In this document: positions 45,135-57,444 of the stretch, in pieces
Numbering within the stretch: the stretch's first letter is position 1
Layout of the letters: each line of letters opens with the position of its first letter
DNA from: Uranotaenia lowii
Taxonomy: Eukaryota; Arthropoda; Insecta; Diptera; Culicidae
Assembly (NCBI RefSeq): GCF_029784155.1
Contig: NC_073693.1
Location: forward strand, 352,365,117 to 352,429,116
Direction: 5' to 3'
Length of the DNA stretch: 64,000 nucleotides
Notes under the pieces: generated by a model
Database searches by the model: none
What the model saw: the letters and a program-made list of their open reading frames with translations, nothing else
What the model was told of the DNA's origin: nothing
Program-made: the position numbers and the translations under genes

Positions 45135-45610
45135 GATTGCCAGAATTTTTTTCAACACGTATCCGAGCCGGACAAACCAGGCTATTTTTATCTAAAAATC
45201 TGGCAAAATCCAGGCATTTGATTTAAAAAAAGGTCGACTAACATCCTGGCAATATCCGGGCAAATTTGGTCAAAACCTAGAAATTACTCATCAACAATCA
45301 AGAAAAAAAAGTTGAAAAAAAACTTTTTTTCACCAAAACTTATCAACAGATTTTAAATCGTATTTTAGGCTTACAAAAAACCATTCATGATTATTTTTTT
45401 AAAACTTGCTTGTTTTGGACGCATAAATAAAATAAATTTATAACACAATTTGATTTTTAAAGTGTGATTTGAGAATTAAAATGAGAATAAATTCGGACAA
45501 AATCCAGGCTTTTCTAATGGAATCCGGGCAACCGGGCCGGGCCGGACTTTTTACAAATTTTATATTAAATATCCGGGCAAACCCGGATAAAATCGGGCAA
45601 TCTGGCAACC
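45135..45610. mobile_element. Short TIR element (MITE), copy B
   Basis: Second copy of the element at 390-808, starting GATTGCCAGA and ending TCTGGCAACC. It shares phrases ACACGTATCCG, AATCCAGGCATTT, TCAACAGATTTTAAAT and AAACCCGGATAAAA with copy A. Roughly 60 bp longer than copy A. No coding. Confidence 0.55.
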
Positions 45611-48600
45611 TTATAATAGATACTAAGTTTAAGATGTTTTTTGCTTATTCTGTTGACTCGTGAGTAGTAAAAAACTGTCATATGGCTGCCAGCTTATTGA
45701 TGTGTTGAATTAGTATTTGATGAATAAATTTTGAAGTTTCTATGGTCTGACTGAACTTGTGTAGTTTCACTGGTTTCACTTCCTAAAAAAACAATTTTAA
45801 GACGAGTTGAGGCATTTCAATTTCCAAGGTTTGAGCTTGAATAAAATAGAATTGTAAAATTTCAATTAGAAATTTATAAACAAAACTAATTTCCAATTTG
45901 TGAACTTGTAGTGCCGTTAGAAGAAATGTTTTTGTCCTAGAATGATGTAAGTCTAAATTCTGCCAGAGGCGAACCAATTTTGGGACGTGTTGATTAACAC
46001 TGATTTTAAATTCCTTTTGGGGTCATGAAATTTCTCGTTACTGCAGTAAATTCATTTGTGAGCTGATATTATTACTTAGAAAAAATCTTCATAAGGGGGG
46101 TTAAAACCGGGGGGGTTCGCACAACCTTGCGCCGATCATTATGCTGATTAAACCTGATAAAGAAATGTTATCCGAACATTTGGTTGTTTGGATTCTTTGT
46201 TGCTCTGAGGGATTTCGATACAAAAATCGCTAAAATGTTCAGATAGCTTACAGTTTTAGTACACATACCTATTTGTAGAAATTTTCGATAAATCAATACT
46301 TTTCCTACTAAGCGCATACAGCCTGCTTTTCCCTTAATTGATTTTGACTCATTCAAGCACTGGTAGGATGCCACTTGACGTAGAAAATCATCATAATGAA
46401 TCAAAAACCCCTGAGATGCTGTAAATGGGAAATGTTTGTCTCACATGGCGACCGTCAAATGTCCGATTGAAAAGTGTCAACGAAAACATTGTACGGTTGT
46501 TAAAAATTCACATCCGAGTACCTATGTATTCCAAAAAGTTTACAATGGACAGCTTAACGAAAATCCACAGTACTGCTGACTATAGTTTGAAAACCTGAAT
46601 CAGGTAAAAGAGCCAAAAGCTTCTGATTACTCAATGATGGCATTAGGAAGTGTTTAGTGATAAAAAAAAATTATTGTATTTTTTCATTTAATGTAGTCAA
46701 AATCAGTGAAAAAAATTCTTTTCTAAACATCGGAAAAATATGAATTTTATTATCAGATGTAATTTGAAAGAACGACAACAGTGAAAGAACGATAAGTTTG
46801 TTAAAATTGATAAGTCAGTTTTCAAATAAACAACAATTTGATAGTAAGATGATACCTTATTGAGCAACAATCATCAGCCAAAATTGCTTTCCAGTGGGAA
46901 ATAACGACTTGAGAGCCATTGATTGTCCAATCTTATATAATATTATGAAATTGAACACCAAATGAGTTTGAAGGTGTAAAATATCATTATGATCAGCACG
47001 CTTTTGCCACAGAGAATGGCGTTTGCGAAAACGAGCGAGCGAGTTACGGGCAAGTTTGTCACCTTCCCAAATCCTATTAACCGGTAAAGATGGCACTTTA
47101 CTTTCGTTTTATCGCATCTTATTACACTCTGAACGTGCATAATAATGTATACACTATTACAACGATATTGTTTCCCAGCCAAGCGTTTCAGCTCGTTCTC
47201 GAAATCGTTCTGTGTCGTTGTACCGCAAACACCGAAATTGTCTTCCTTCCTTCCTTCCTCTTCCTTCCTTCCTTCCTTCCTAAATATAACAGCACAAGAG
47301 AGGCAAAATTTCACAAAAGCCGCGAGAAGAGCTTTTTCCCTCAAGAGACACTTTCGACCTATTTATAGCAAGCAAGTCGAAGGGAACAGGACAGATTGAA
47401 GGCTTTCCGCTTCCAGCTGCGTGGGAGGAACTACACATATTTGTGTGGGATATTTCCCTTCCTTTATCGAAACTCTGAATTTCCTTTCCAATAAAGTTAC
47501 GAGAAAAATGTTTTGCTCCGATTTTAAATTGATTTTTTTTATGTTGAAAAGAGTTTAGAGCACTCCAAATCAAACGACTTTCTTGAAATAAGTTTAAGAG
47601 ATGAAAAAAATATTACAAAAATGGAATATTTTTAAACTATATATTTAAACAAAATATGGAAAACAAACAATTCTTACATTTTATGCATCGGACAAATCAA
47701 ATTCTAGCATAAATACAAAAAAGTTGTCTAAGTTGTTGACTTTGGTGATTTTCCATATATTTTTGTTTCAAACGTAAAATATGTCGATTTTTTTCAGAAT
47801 CTGAAAAAAAACCACCAATCGATTTTACACTTACATATACCTCTTTGGCTCTGAGGGGTCTCATATAATATCGAAAAATCAAATAAAAAATCTGAACATA
47901 ACTCCATCGACAAATTTCAAACTTTGTCACAACACAGGAAAATGAACAGCCATTGATGACTATACGTTCCACGGAGAAGAGGGGAAAGTAAACCTGCCAT
48001 GCCACCAAGCCAATATGAGATGACTGCAAATTTCGTCAATCACGAAGGTCACGTCGAGCAGATTTTTTTTTTCTTTTGGGCGCTAGACGCGCTGACGACG
48101 AAAATCGACGGTTTCATTAATTTTTTGCACCATTTTCACATTCAAGCGAACATGAAAGGGGCCGTGATAGCGAACAATCAGGACTGGAAAGCCATCGAAA
48201 AAAGAGATCGACATCGTTTGGAAACCATGATTGATTGAAGGTTAAAAAAAAACGATCAACTTTTATCAATCACAACATTTAGTTGAAGCTTTGAAATATG
48301 AGAGTAGGTTATACTCATGAGAGTGTGAATTAATCTCAAAAGGGCTTCTTGAAATTTCACAAGACTGCAAAAAAATTTACTTCAAGATGCTTAAAATTTA
48401 TGAATCCTTTTTTTTTTAAATGCGATCTGTATCCGAACATGTATTTTTTATGTCTATGAAATCTTGTTTTCAAGAGAAATAGGATAACATTTGAGAATAA
48501 GCAAAAATTCGAAATCTACATTATTTTGGGAAAACAATTGGATTTAATATCAAAGTAAAATATCTGTAATTTTTGTATAATTCTCTTGTAAATTTCGTGA

Positions 48601-48660
48601 GCTAAAATTTATGTATAACTTTTAAAATAGATAAAATATTTAGGTAATTTGTTAAGACTG
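45611..48660. other. Unique sequence, no gene recognised
   Basis: Mostly AT-rich. 46980-47480 and 47930-48240 are more balanced, with open frames of 80-133 codons on both strands that lack known domains, and a (CCTT)n tract at about 47243-47281. They could be conserved non-coding DNA or exons of an unrecognised gene; nothing decides it. Confidence 0.35.
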
Positions 48661-50190
48661 CTTTGTATCATCTTTGTGTCATTTGAGGACATTTGCGGAC
48701 ATTTTTGTGTTATTTTAGTATAAATTTGATGTTATTTTTGTATCATTTTTGTATCATTTTTGTGTCATTTTTTAATCATTTTTGTATCATTTTTTTATCA
48801 TTCTTGTATCATATTTACAACATTTTAGTATCATTTGTGTATTATTTTTGTAATATTTTTGAATCATTTTTGTATAATTTTTGTATCATTTTTGTATCAT
48901 TTGTGTATCATTTTTGCTTAATTTTTGTATCATTTTTTTTATCATTTTGGTATCAAATATCGTTTTGGTATCATTTTTGTATCATTTTTGTATCATTTAT
49001 GTTTCATTTTTGTATCATTTTTGTATCAGTTTTGTATCATTTTTGTATCATTTTTGTATAATTTTTGTATCATTTTTGAATCATTTTTGTGTCATTTTTG
49101 TGTCATTTTTGTATTATTTTTGTATCATTTTTGTATCATTTTTGTATCATTTTTGTGTCATATTGAATTATTTTTGAATCATTTTTTATCATTTTTGTAT
49201 CATTTTGAATCGTTCTTGTATTATTATTCCATCATTTTTGTTTCATTTTTGTATCATTTTTGCATCATTTTTAAATGATTTTTGTGTTATTTTTGTATCA
49301 TCTTTGTGTCATTTTTGTATCGTTTTTGTATCATTTTTGTATCATTAATGTTTCATTTTTGTATCATTTTTGTATCGTTTTTGTATCATTTTTATATCAT
49401 TTTTATTTCATTTTGTATCATTTTTGTATCATTTTTGAATCATTTTTGAATCATTTTTATATCATTTTTGTGTCATTATTGTATTATTTTTGAATCATTT
49501 TTGTACCATTTTTGTATCATTTTTATGTCATTTTTGTGTCATTTTTGTTTCATTTTTGTATCATTTTTGTGTCATTTATGTATCATTTTTTTTTTCATTT
49601 TTGTATCAATTTTTATCTTTTTTTTTATTATTTTTTTATTATTTTTTGTATCATTTTTGTATCATTTTTGTATCATTTTTGTTTCATTTTTGTATCATTT
49701 TTGTATCATTTTTGTATCATTTTTGTATCATTTTTGAATCATTTTTGTATCATTTTTGTATTATTTTTGTATCATTTTTGTATTATTTTTGAATCATTTT
49801 TTGTATCATTTTTGTGTCATATTTTTGTATTATTTTGTATCAGTTTTATATCATTTTTCTATCTTTTATGTATCATTTTTGTGTCATTTTTGTGCCATAT
49901 TCGTGTCATTTTTGTGTCATTTTTGTATCATTTTTATGTCACCTTTGTGTCATTTTTGTGTCATTTTTGTGTCATTGTTGTGTCATTTTTGGGTCATTTT
50001 TGTGTCCTTTGTGTGTCATTTTTGTGTCATTTTTGTGTCATTTCTGTCATTTTTGTGTAATTTTCGTGTCATTTTTGTGTCATTTTTGTGTCATTTTTGT
50101 GTCATTTTTGGGTCATTTTTGTGTCATTCGTGTGTCATTTTTGTGTCATTTTTGTGTCATTTTTGTGTCATTTTTGTGTCATTTTTGTGT
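48661..50190. repeat. 11-bp minisatellite (ATTTTTGTATC)n grading to (ATTTTTGTGTC)n
   Basis: The 11-bp unit is ATTTTTGTATC with many point variants up to about 49880, then increasingly ATTTTTGTGTC between about 49880 and 50190. At 50190 the GT is dropped and the 9-bp unit begins. Open frames of the FVSFLYHFCII type are products of the period. Confidence 0.9.
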
Positions 50191-51496
50191 CATTTTTGTC
50201 ATATTTTGTCATTTTTGTCATTTTTGTCATTTTTGTCATTTTTGTCATTTTTGTCATTTTTGTCATTTTTGTCATTTTTGTCATTTTTGTCATTTGGTCA
50301 TTTTTGTCATTTTTGTCATTTTTGTCATTTTTGTCATTTTTGTCATTTTTGTCATTTTTGTCATTTTTGTCATTTTTGTCATTTTTGTCATTTTTGTCAT
50401 TCTTGTCAGTTTTGTCATTTTTGTCATTTTTGTCATTTTTGTCATTTTTGTCATTTTGTCATTTTTGTCATTTTTGTCATTTTTGTCATTTTTGTCATTT
50501 TTGTCATTTTTGTCATTTTTGTCATTTTTGTCATTTTTGTCATTTTTGTCATTTTTGTCATTTTTGTCATTTTTGTCATTTTTGTCATTTTTGTCATTTT
50601 TGTCATTTTTGTCATTTTTGTCATTTTTGTCATTTTTGTCATTTTTGTCATTTTGTCATTTTGTCATTTTGTCATTTTTGTCATTTTTGTCATTTTTGTC
50701 ATTTTTGTCATTTTTGTCATTTTTGTCATTTTTGTCATTTTTGTCATTTTTGTCATTTTGTCATTTTTGTCATTTTTGTCATTTTTTGTCATTTTTGTCA
50801 TTTTTGTCATTTTTGTCATTTTTGTCATTTTTGTCATTTTTGTCATTTTTGTCATTTTTGTCATTTTGTCATTTTTGTCATTTTTGTCATTTTTGTCCTT
50901 TTTGTCATTTTTGTCATTTTTGTCATTTTTGTCATTTTTGTCATTTTTGTCATTTTTGTCATTTTTGTCATTTTTGTCATTTTGTCATTTTTGTCATTTT
51001 TGTCATTTTTGTCATTTTTGTCATTTTTGTCATTTTTGTCATTTTTGTCATTTTTGTCATTTTTGTCATTTTGTCATTTTGTCATTTTTGTCATTTTTGT
51101 CATTTTTGTCATTTTGTCATTTTGTCATTTTTGTCATTTTTGTCATTTTTGTCATTTTTGTCATTTTTGTCATTTTTGTCATTTTTGTCATTTTGTCATT
51201 TTTGTCATTTTGTCATTTTTGTCATTTTTGTCATTTTTGTCATTTTTGTCATTTTTGTCATTTTTGTCATTTTTGTCATTTTTGTCATTTTTGTCATTTT
51301 TGTCATTTTTTGTCATTTTTGTCATTTTTGTCATTTTTGTCATTTTTGTCATTTTTGTCATTTTTGTCATTTTTGTCATTTTTGTCATTTTTGTCATTTT
51401 TGTCATTTTTGTCATTTTTGTCATTTTTGTCATTTTTTGTCATTTTTGTCATTTTTTGTCATTTTGTCTTTTGTCATTTTTTGTCAATTTTTTGTA
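50190..51496. repeat. 9-bp minisatellite array (TTTTTGTCA)n, runs into gap
   Basis: The unit is the same, in the same orientation, as the array at 10475-10974. Many copies lose one T (TTTTGTCA, 8 bp), shifting the phase at about 50295, 50455, 50650, 50760, 50865 and elsewhere, and a few gain one. The array is cut by the 500-N gap, so its true length is unknown. Confidence 0.95.
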
Positions 51497-51996
51497 NNNN
51501 NNNNNNNNNNNNNNNNNNNNNNNNNNNNNNNNNNNNNNNNNNNNNNNNNNNNNNNNNNNNNNNNNNNNNNNNNNNNNNNNNNNNNNNNNNNNNNNNNNNN
51601 NNNNNNNNNNNNNNNNNNNNNNNNNNNNNNNNNNNNNNNNNNNNNNNNNNNNNNNNNNNNNNNNNNNNNNNNNNNNNNNNNNNNNNNNNNNNNNNNNNNN
51701 NNNNNNNNNNNNNNNNNNNNNNNNNNNNNNNNNNNNNNNNNNNNNNNNNNNNNNNNNNNNNNNNNNNNNNNNNNNNNNNNNNNNNNNNNNNNNNNNNNNN
51801 NNNNNNNNNNNNNNNNNNNNNNNNNNNNNNNNNNNNNNNNNNNNNNNNNNNNNNNNNNNNNNNNNNNNNNNNNNNNNNNNNNNNNNNNNNNNNNNNNNNN
51901 NNNNNNNNNNNNNNNNNNNNNNNNNNNNNNNNNNNNNNNNNNNNNNNNNNNNNNNNNNNNNNNNNNNNNNNNNNNNNNNNNNNNNNNNNNNNNNNN
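51497..51996. other. Assembly gap (500 N)
   Basis: Exactly 500 unknown bases, a placeholder. It falls inside low-complexity repeats, so the real missing length may be much larger. Confidence 1.
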
Positions 51997-52870
51997 TTCA
52001 TTTCTTTTCTTTCCTTTTTATATTTTCCTTTATAATTTTTTGTTGTTTAAATTTTGATTTTTCCTATTATTTTCTTCACAAATTTCCCGATTTTATCGAT
52101 TACCTCAATTTTCTCGATTTCATCAATTTTCTTGACTTTCTTGATTTTCTCGATTTTTTCAGTTTTCTAGATTTTCTCGATTTTCTAGATTTTCTCAAAT
52201 TTTTCCATATTCACAATTTTCTCGATTTTTTTTTCCATTTTCTCGATTTTCTCTTAACTTTCTCAATTTTTCTGATTTTCTTAACTTTCTCGATTTTTTC
52301 GATTTTCTTGATTCCCTCGATATTCTTGACCAGCTCGATTTTTCCGGTTTCTAAAGGTTAAAAGGTCTTTAATAAATATTATTATTATTATTCGGATTTC
52401 TGGATTTTTTCGATTTTCTTGACTATTTCGTTTTTATTGATGTATTCGATTCTTGATTTTATCGATTTTCTTGATTTTATCGATTTTGTCGATTTCGTCG
52501 ATTTTATCGATTTTATCGATTTTATCGATTTTATTGATTTTGTCGATTTTATCGATTTTATCGATTTTATCGATTTTATCGATTTTATCGATTTTATCGA
52601 TTTTATCGATTTTATCGATTTTATCTTATTTTCTCGCTTTTTAAGATATTCGCGATTCTCCCAATTTTCTCGGTTTTCTAGATTTTCTTGATTTTCTAGA
52701 TTTTCGCGATTTTCTCTAGTTTCCCGATTTTTCTCGATTTTCTTGATTTTCTCGAACTTTTCGATTTTCTTGACTTTCTCGACTTTCTCAATGTTCTCAA
52801 TTCTCTCGATTTTCTCAATTCTCTCGAATTTTTTGATTTTCTCAATTTTCTCGATTTTCTCAATTGTTGA
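51997..52870. repeat. Degenerate 9-bp repeat (TTTTCTCGA)n with (TTTTATCGA)n core
   Basis: TTTTCTCGA-like units with many variants run from about 52080 to 52330 and 52640 to 52865. Between 52456 and 52626 a more homogeneous block of TTTTATCGA (about 19 copies) stands out. Unit length equals that of the neighbouring TTTTTGTCA array, although the sequence differs. Confidence 0.85.
52345..52392 (+). mobile_element. Possible LINE 3' tail fragment
   Basis: AAAGGTCTTTAATAAATATT followed by ATT triplets interrupts the 9-bp repeat. AATAAA plus a short triplet tail is what a severely 5'-truncated LINE copy with a triplet tail would leave. It is too short to assign. Confidence 0.3.
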
Positions 52871-53200
52871 GTTATTTATCTTTAAAAGTTCATTTCACTG
52901 CACCAGGAGCTGCAAAAACCATAAAAAAAAGTCATGCAATTAAGAGTAGTCTGAAAAAAAAACAAAATTTAAAATACTTTTAAAAAAATTTGATTTAAAC
53001 TTTAAATTTTAAAGTATAAATAAAGTTTAATTTCATTTTAAATTCTTATATTTGTCCTTATTGGAAAAAAAATTGAACTTGTGAAATATACTTAAAAATC
53101 CAGATGCTAGAAAAATAAAATCGATTTAATAAATTTTGTCAAATTAAGTCAACTTTGCTTTCCAGTTTAAAAAAAATATCTCCCTTTTTTTTTTTCTTTT
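52871..53200. other. AT-rich spacer, nothing recognised
   Basis: AT-rich sequence between the minisatellite block and the duplicated segment. No open frame. Confidence 0.4.
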
Positions 53201-53770
53201 TGTGGTCATGATTTAACGAAAACTCTTAAAAACCTTGTGTAGATATTATAGCTTCTACGTTCAGCTGACATGTTTTTAGTGTTTTTTTTTTATCTATTTG
53301 ATGAATGAACTATGGCCTTTTAAAGCATGTTTTTTTTAAATTTTTATTTCTTAGTATCTGAAATAACCATAAAATTGAAGTAGCTGGATATTTTATGAAC
53401 ATTTTATTTGAATTAAGTTATGAGGTTTTTTTAAACGTCAATAAGTTGTCAAAATCCGTCAAAAAAAAAAACAAAAGAAAAATAGCTGTTTTTAGCGAAG
53501 AGTGTTAAACTGACTGTTAGATTCCGATTAAAAAAATTATGAGGTTGTTGAAATTTTTTTTGAAATCGCCTGGAAAAAGTTACAAGACTTCAAACTTCCA
53601 ATACTGCCAGATGGACTCTCCAGAGAGAATGAGGTTTCATAAATCCGATACCTGATTTATTTTTTGAAAGTCAGCTTATAGCTGAGCAATGAACATCACT
53701 AAACCAATTGCCTTGGAATTGACCCCTTAATCTCGTTTTCTCAAAGTTACGAGCCAACCCAAAAAATAAC
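53201..53770. repeat. Local duplication, copy 1
   Basis: Shares an ordered series of phrases with 54380-54830: TGTGGTCATG, ATGGACTCTCCAGAG, GAATGAGGTTTCA/GGATGAGGTTTCA, GCAATGAACATC and CTCAAAGTTACGAGCCA. It is about 120 bp longer than copy 2, the difference being spread over indels. Non-coding. Confidence 0.65.
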
Positions 53771-54379
53771 CTGGCCAAAATTTTTTGTTCGATATAAAAC
53801 AAGATCTCTCCGTTTCATGCATTTTCAAGTCATTTGACGTTTAAATTGAAATTTCGATTTTCCGAATTTTCTTACATTTATTATGTTGCTCTAGAGAAAA
53901 AAAATATGTGAGTCAGATTTTTTATACTTTCAGTATAAAATCAAATTTAAACTTCTGTTTGAAATAAATAGTACTGAAAACTTTTAAGTATCTTGAGCCA
54001 CTTCAAATTAACTAGATTTTCTTTAAATTATAAAAACAACATTGTTTTGAAAATGAATTTTAAAACTTATCAACCATAGCTATTTTAGAGGTCTTTATAT
54101 GATAAATATTTGACCAGTCTTTGGAGCCACTTCTGGTAGAAATAAAATTTGTAATTTTTTTGATTGACGTTTGGTAAATCTTCATGAAAATATTCATGTG
54201 ACTTGGATTTCTATGTATTTTGTTAGTAACTTGCTCTTTAATGAGGGATAGAATCATCTTCCGCTTGTTGTCACGTTCAGACGTTTTGATTTTCGAGAAA
54301 ACCTAAACTTAGAGCGCTTTGTGCCATTAATTCTAATTATTAAATTCAAATTTCGAAAAAAATATTACTTTTTACTGTT
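53771..54379. other. AT-rich spacer between the duplicated copies
   Basis: No gene or repeat recognised. Confidence 0.4.
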
Positions 54380-54830
54380 TGTGGTCATGGTTCAACAAAA
54401 ACTCTAAAAAAAACATATGTGCACATTAATGTTCCTGAATTTGGCCTGTTTTTATCTTTTTTTAAATATTTTCTTAAACTGTAAATAACATAAAAATGAA
54501 GTAACTGGATATTGTCTGAAAACTTTATTTGAGGAACGTTTTAAGGTTTTCTTAATCTAAATATGTTGTTCATATCCGTCAAATACAAAAGAAATGAGCT
54601 TTTTTTAGCGAGGGGTGTTAAACTGACACTTAAATCTAGATTAAACAGTTCAAACTTCCGATACTGCCAAGATGGACTCTCCAGAGCGGATGAGGTTTCA
54701 AAAATCCGATACCGATTCCTTATTTTGTAGAAAGTAAGCTTATAGCTGTGCAATGAACATCCCTGAGCCAATTGACTTGGAACTGGCCCCGTAATCTCGA
54801 TTTCTCAAAGTTACGAGCCACCCCGAAAAA
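54380..54830. repeat. Local duplication, copy 2
   Basis: Diverged direct copy of 53201-53770, about 1.1 kb downstream. The best-conserved part is the 3' half (54660-54830). The 76-codon minus-strand frame over it is not supported by the other copy. Confidence 0.65.
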
Positions 54831-55424
54831 CAACAACCTGCCATTCGAAACAACCAATGGCATCAATCAATTTCGAGAATCAACATTTTGCCTGTTATCG
54901 AGGAGGAATCGAAACGAAAATTTGAACGTTACAAGCTACTAGAACTAATGGCAAAGTTGAAAACGGGATAATGCTTACTCGATGCAGGGCAAATCTAGCA
55001 TTCAGCCATCCCTATCCTTATCGATCGGAGGAAAGCGCATGCATTTTATGTGCAGTTGCTAAGAAGAAGAGATGTTGTTGCATCTTGCATCATAAATAAG
55101 AGGTTTTGCTGTTCGATTGCCAAGAATAGACTACCCTGCAGTGCTGCAATGAAAGCAAGCAGATTGCTACCCGTGCCACGCTTGAATTGTGACTGGCATA
55201 TTAACAATCGACGAACGGAAGCTCCAACTGGATCCGGTCAATAGATTCTGGTATCGATTCTGGAGGATTAACGTTCGAGCTCCGGTCGTGAATAGGGGGA
55301 TGCGCCATCTCTTGAAAGCATTTTCTTACGAGCTATAATTGAAACTGATGTTTGCTGTGTTGCATAATGAAGCTTTCAAGTAGCTTAAGTGCATCGGATT
55401 GAATGCTTGACTGGATTTTAATTG
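54831..55424. other. Unique sequence, no gene recognised
   Basis: Relatively balanced composition at 54890-55290. A 64-codon frame (55050-55244) has no known motif. Possibly conserved non-coding DNA. Confidence 0.35.
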
Positions 55425-55426
55425 TA

Positions 55427-56402
55427 GGGGAGAATGAGGATACTTGATCCCTGGGGATACTTGATTCCTTAGCTATATCTCGAAACTGGAATGTCTAACA
55501 AAGATTAAATGTACTAGAAAAATGTGCCAAAGTGAGCAAAATAACAATGCTTGTAGTTTTAAAAATTTCAACAAAATAATTGTTTGAGTAATTGAACTTT
55601 GTTTGAAAAATTTCACAAAATGTAACTTGAAGATCTTTTTTCATCTCTTTAAAATGTCCCTTACATGGGAATGTTATGAAAAAAATATATGTTCCAATGT
55701 ATCAATCGTTCGAGCGTAAAATGAACTTCATAATGCCATATTTTCAAAGCAATGGAAAACTCTCAACTTTTTTTCAGAAAAAGTTTTCTAAAATGTTGAT
55801 TATGGGTACAATTGATCCCCTAGAGTTGGGTACAATTGATCCCCTTTCCAAATGGCATATTTTTCTTCTGAATTGATCGTTATGATTGCTGATTACGAAA
55901 TTACTAATATTTATCCAAAATCTAATATTTATCAAACAATTGTCTGAAGAAAAGAGCAAAAATAATTAATTTTCTCTTAATTATAAAAAAGAGCGCCTGT
56001 AAATATGCAATGTTATTGGCGTTGAGACAAAGTTATAGAATTGTCTTCTTATGTCTGCTATAAGTTGTGTAATGAGAACAAACATGACCAAAATAGTCAA
56101 TTAACATTCCATCTTGGGGTTTTGTTTGATTTTTATACCAGGATTAGGGCTTCCTGAATAAAAGATCAAGTCTCCTTCAATAGGGGATCAAGTCTCCCCT
56201 AACTTCAGAAAAATCGCATTTTTTTTACTCCCACGAAAATGCTTCTAGTTCATCAACGGGTTCAAGTATTGTTCTAATTTTCGGAGCATAGAAACTAGAA
56301 GTTACAAGCTGTCAGAAAATGTAAAAGACGGCGAGTTGCTAAATTTTTCCGAAAAGATATGGTGAAAATAAGAAAAGGGGATCAAGTATCCCCACTCTCC
56401 CC
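55427..56402. mobile_element. TIR element with TA duplication, Tc1/mariner-like MITE (976 bp)
   Basis: It begins GGGGAGAATGAGGATACTTG and its reversed right end reads GGGGAGAGTGGGGATACTTG, two mismatches in the first 20 and further agreement (ATCCC). TA stands at 55425-55426 and 56403-56404. The interior repeats ACAATTGATCCCC (twice near 55810-55840) and GGGGATCAAGTCTCC near 56160-56200. No transposase. Confidence 0.65.
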
Positions 56403-56404
56403 TA

Positions 56405-57343
56405 TAGCTAATTCTTTTTAAATTATAGAGCTTCATTTTGTGCCAGTTTAATTATTTTCCAACCAAATTCGGTGGCCCAAACCAAATGTGTTCCATGGCA
56501 CTGCTAATTGAAACCATTTCGGTGCTGCAGTGCTTGAGGTTGTTGGTTTTGCCATCTGAGCGCAGTGATGTATTCATCGTTGTTCGCGTAATAATTCACA
56601 ATTTTAAACACAACACCCTCATCCACTCCCCCACAACTTCGGGGCAACAATTTGAAGCAACGGCTTATGGGTGAACAGAAAGGAATTAAATTAACCCCGA
56701 ACAACAAAAAAGAACAGAAAAAAAACCGCCCTTAAAAACGCTCATTTTCCACAAATGAAGCACCGAATCTGAAGCACTGTGTGTGTGTATGTACGCTTTT
56801 ATATCGTTGTCTGTCTGTGTGTTTTTGTAAAAAAGGGAAGGGGAGGTTTTTCATTTTTCTGCACATCCTCACGCAAAGTGCTTTGCCTGGCTGGAGTGGT
56901 GAAAACGACTGTTTTTTTTTCTTCTGTTGAACAGACATCATCCTTTCTCCGATACTCAAAAGTATGGAGCTGTATGTTTGTCAGTTTGTGTGGTTTACTT
57001 TCTGAATCATGAGAGTGTGTAGACACACCACATTTTCCAGCTATTTTTCCCACCTTTTAACTCGGTAATAGTTGCGGTAATGGAGTTGAAGTGATATCGT
57101 TCTGAAATTACAGAACCAACTAAAAAGTGTTTAAGGTTTTTTTAGAATTTAATTCCCGGTTGTTATAGCTAATGGCAATTTTTCTTAATTTTTCCAACTC
57201 AAACTTCAACAAATATAAACTAAAACAAATTTCACATACGAAAATAACCAAACCTGGTGATTTAAGATGTATTTTCAAATGTTTGTTAGATTTTTCAAAG
57301 AATGAGAAATTTATTTAGCTCAAAAATTGTAATTTACATATGT
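56405..57343. other. Unique sequence, no gene recognised
   Basis: Balanced composition at 56430-57010 with open frames up to 84 codons on both strands and no domains. A GT-rich stretch (TGTGTGTGTATGTACG) lies near 56778. Possibly flank or regulatory DNA of a gene outside the window. Confidence 0.35.
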
Positions 57344-57444
57344 AACTGAACTGAAACTGAACTGAAACTGAACTGAAACTGAACTGAAACTGAACTGAAA
57401 CTGAACTGAAACTGAACTGAAACTGAACTGAAACTGAACTGAAA
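57344..57444. repeat. 11-bp repeat (ACTGAACTGAA)n
   Basis: Nine head-to-tail copies, nearly perfect, placed directly against the start of the large 9-bp array. Confidence 0.95.

Noticed and set aside
48693..52361. Open frames of more than 700 codons (FVIFVIF, SFLSFL, HFCHFC), partly hydrophobic like membrane proteins
   Set aside because: They derive from 11-bp and 9-bp minisatellites and run through 500 unknown bases.
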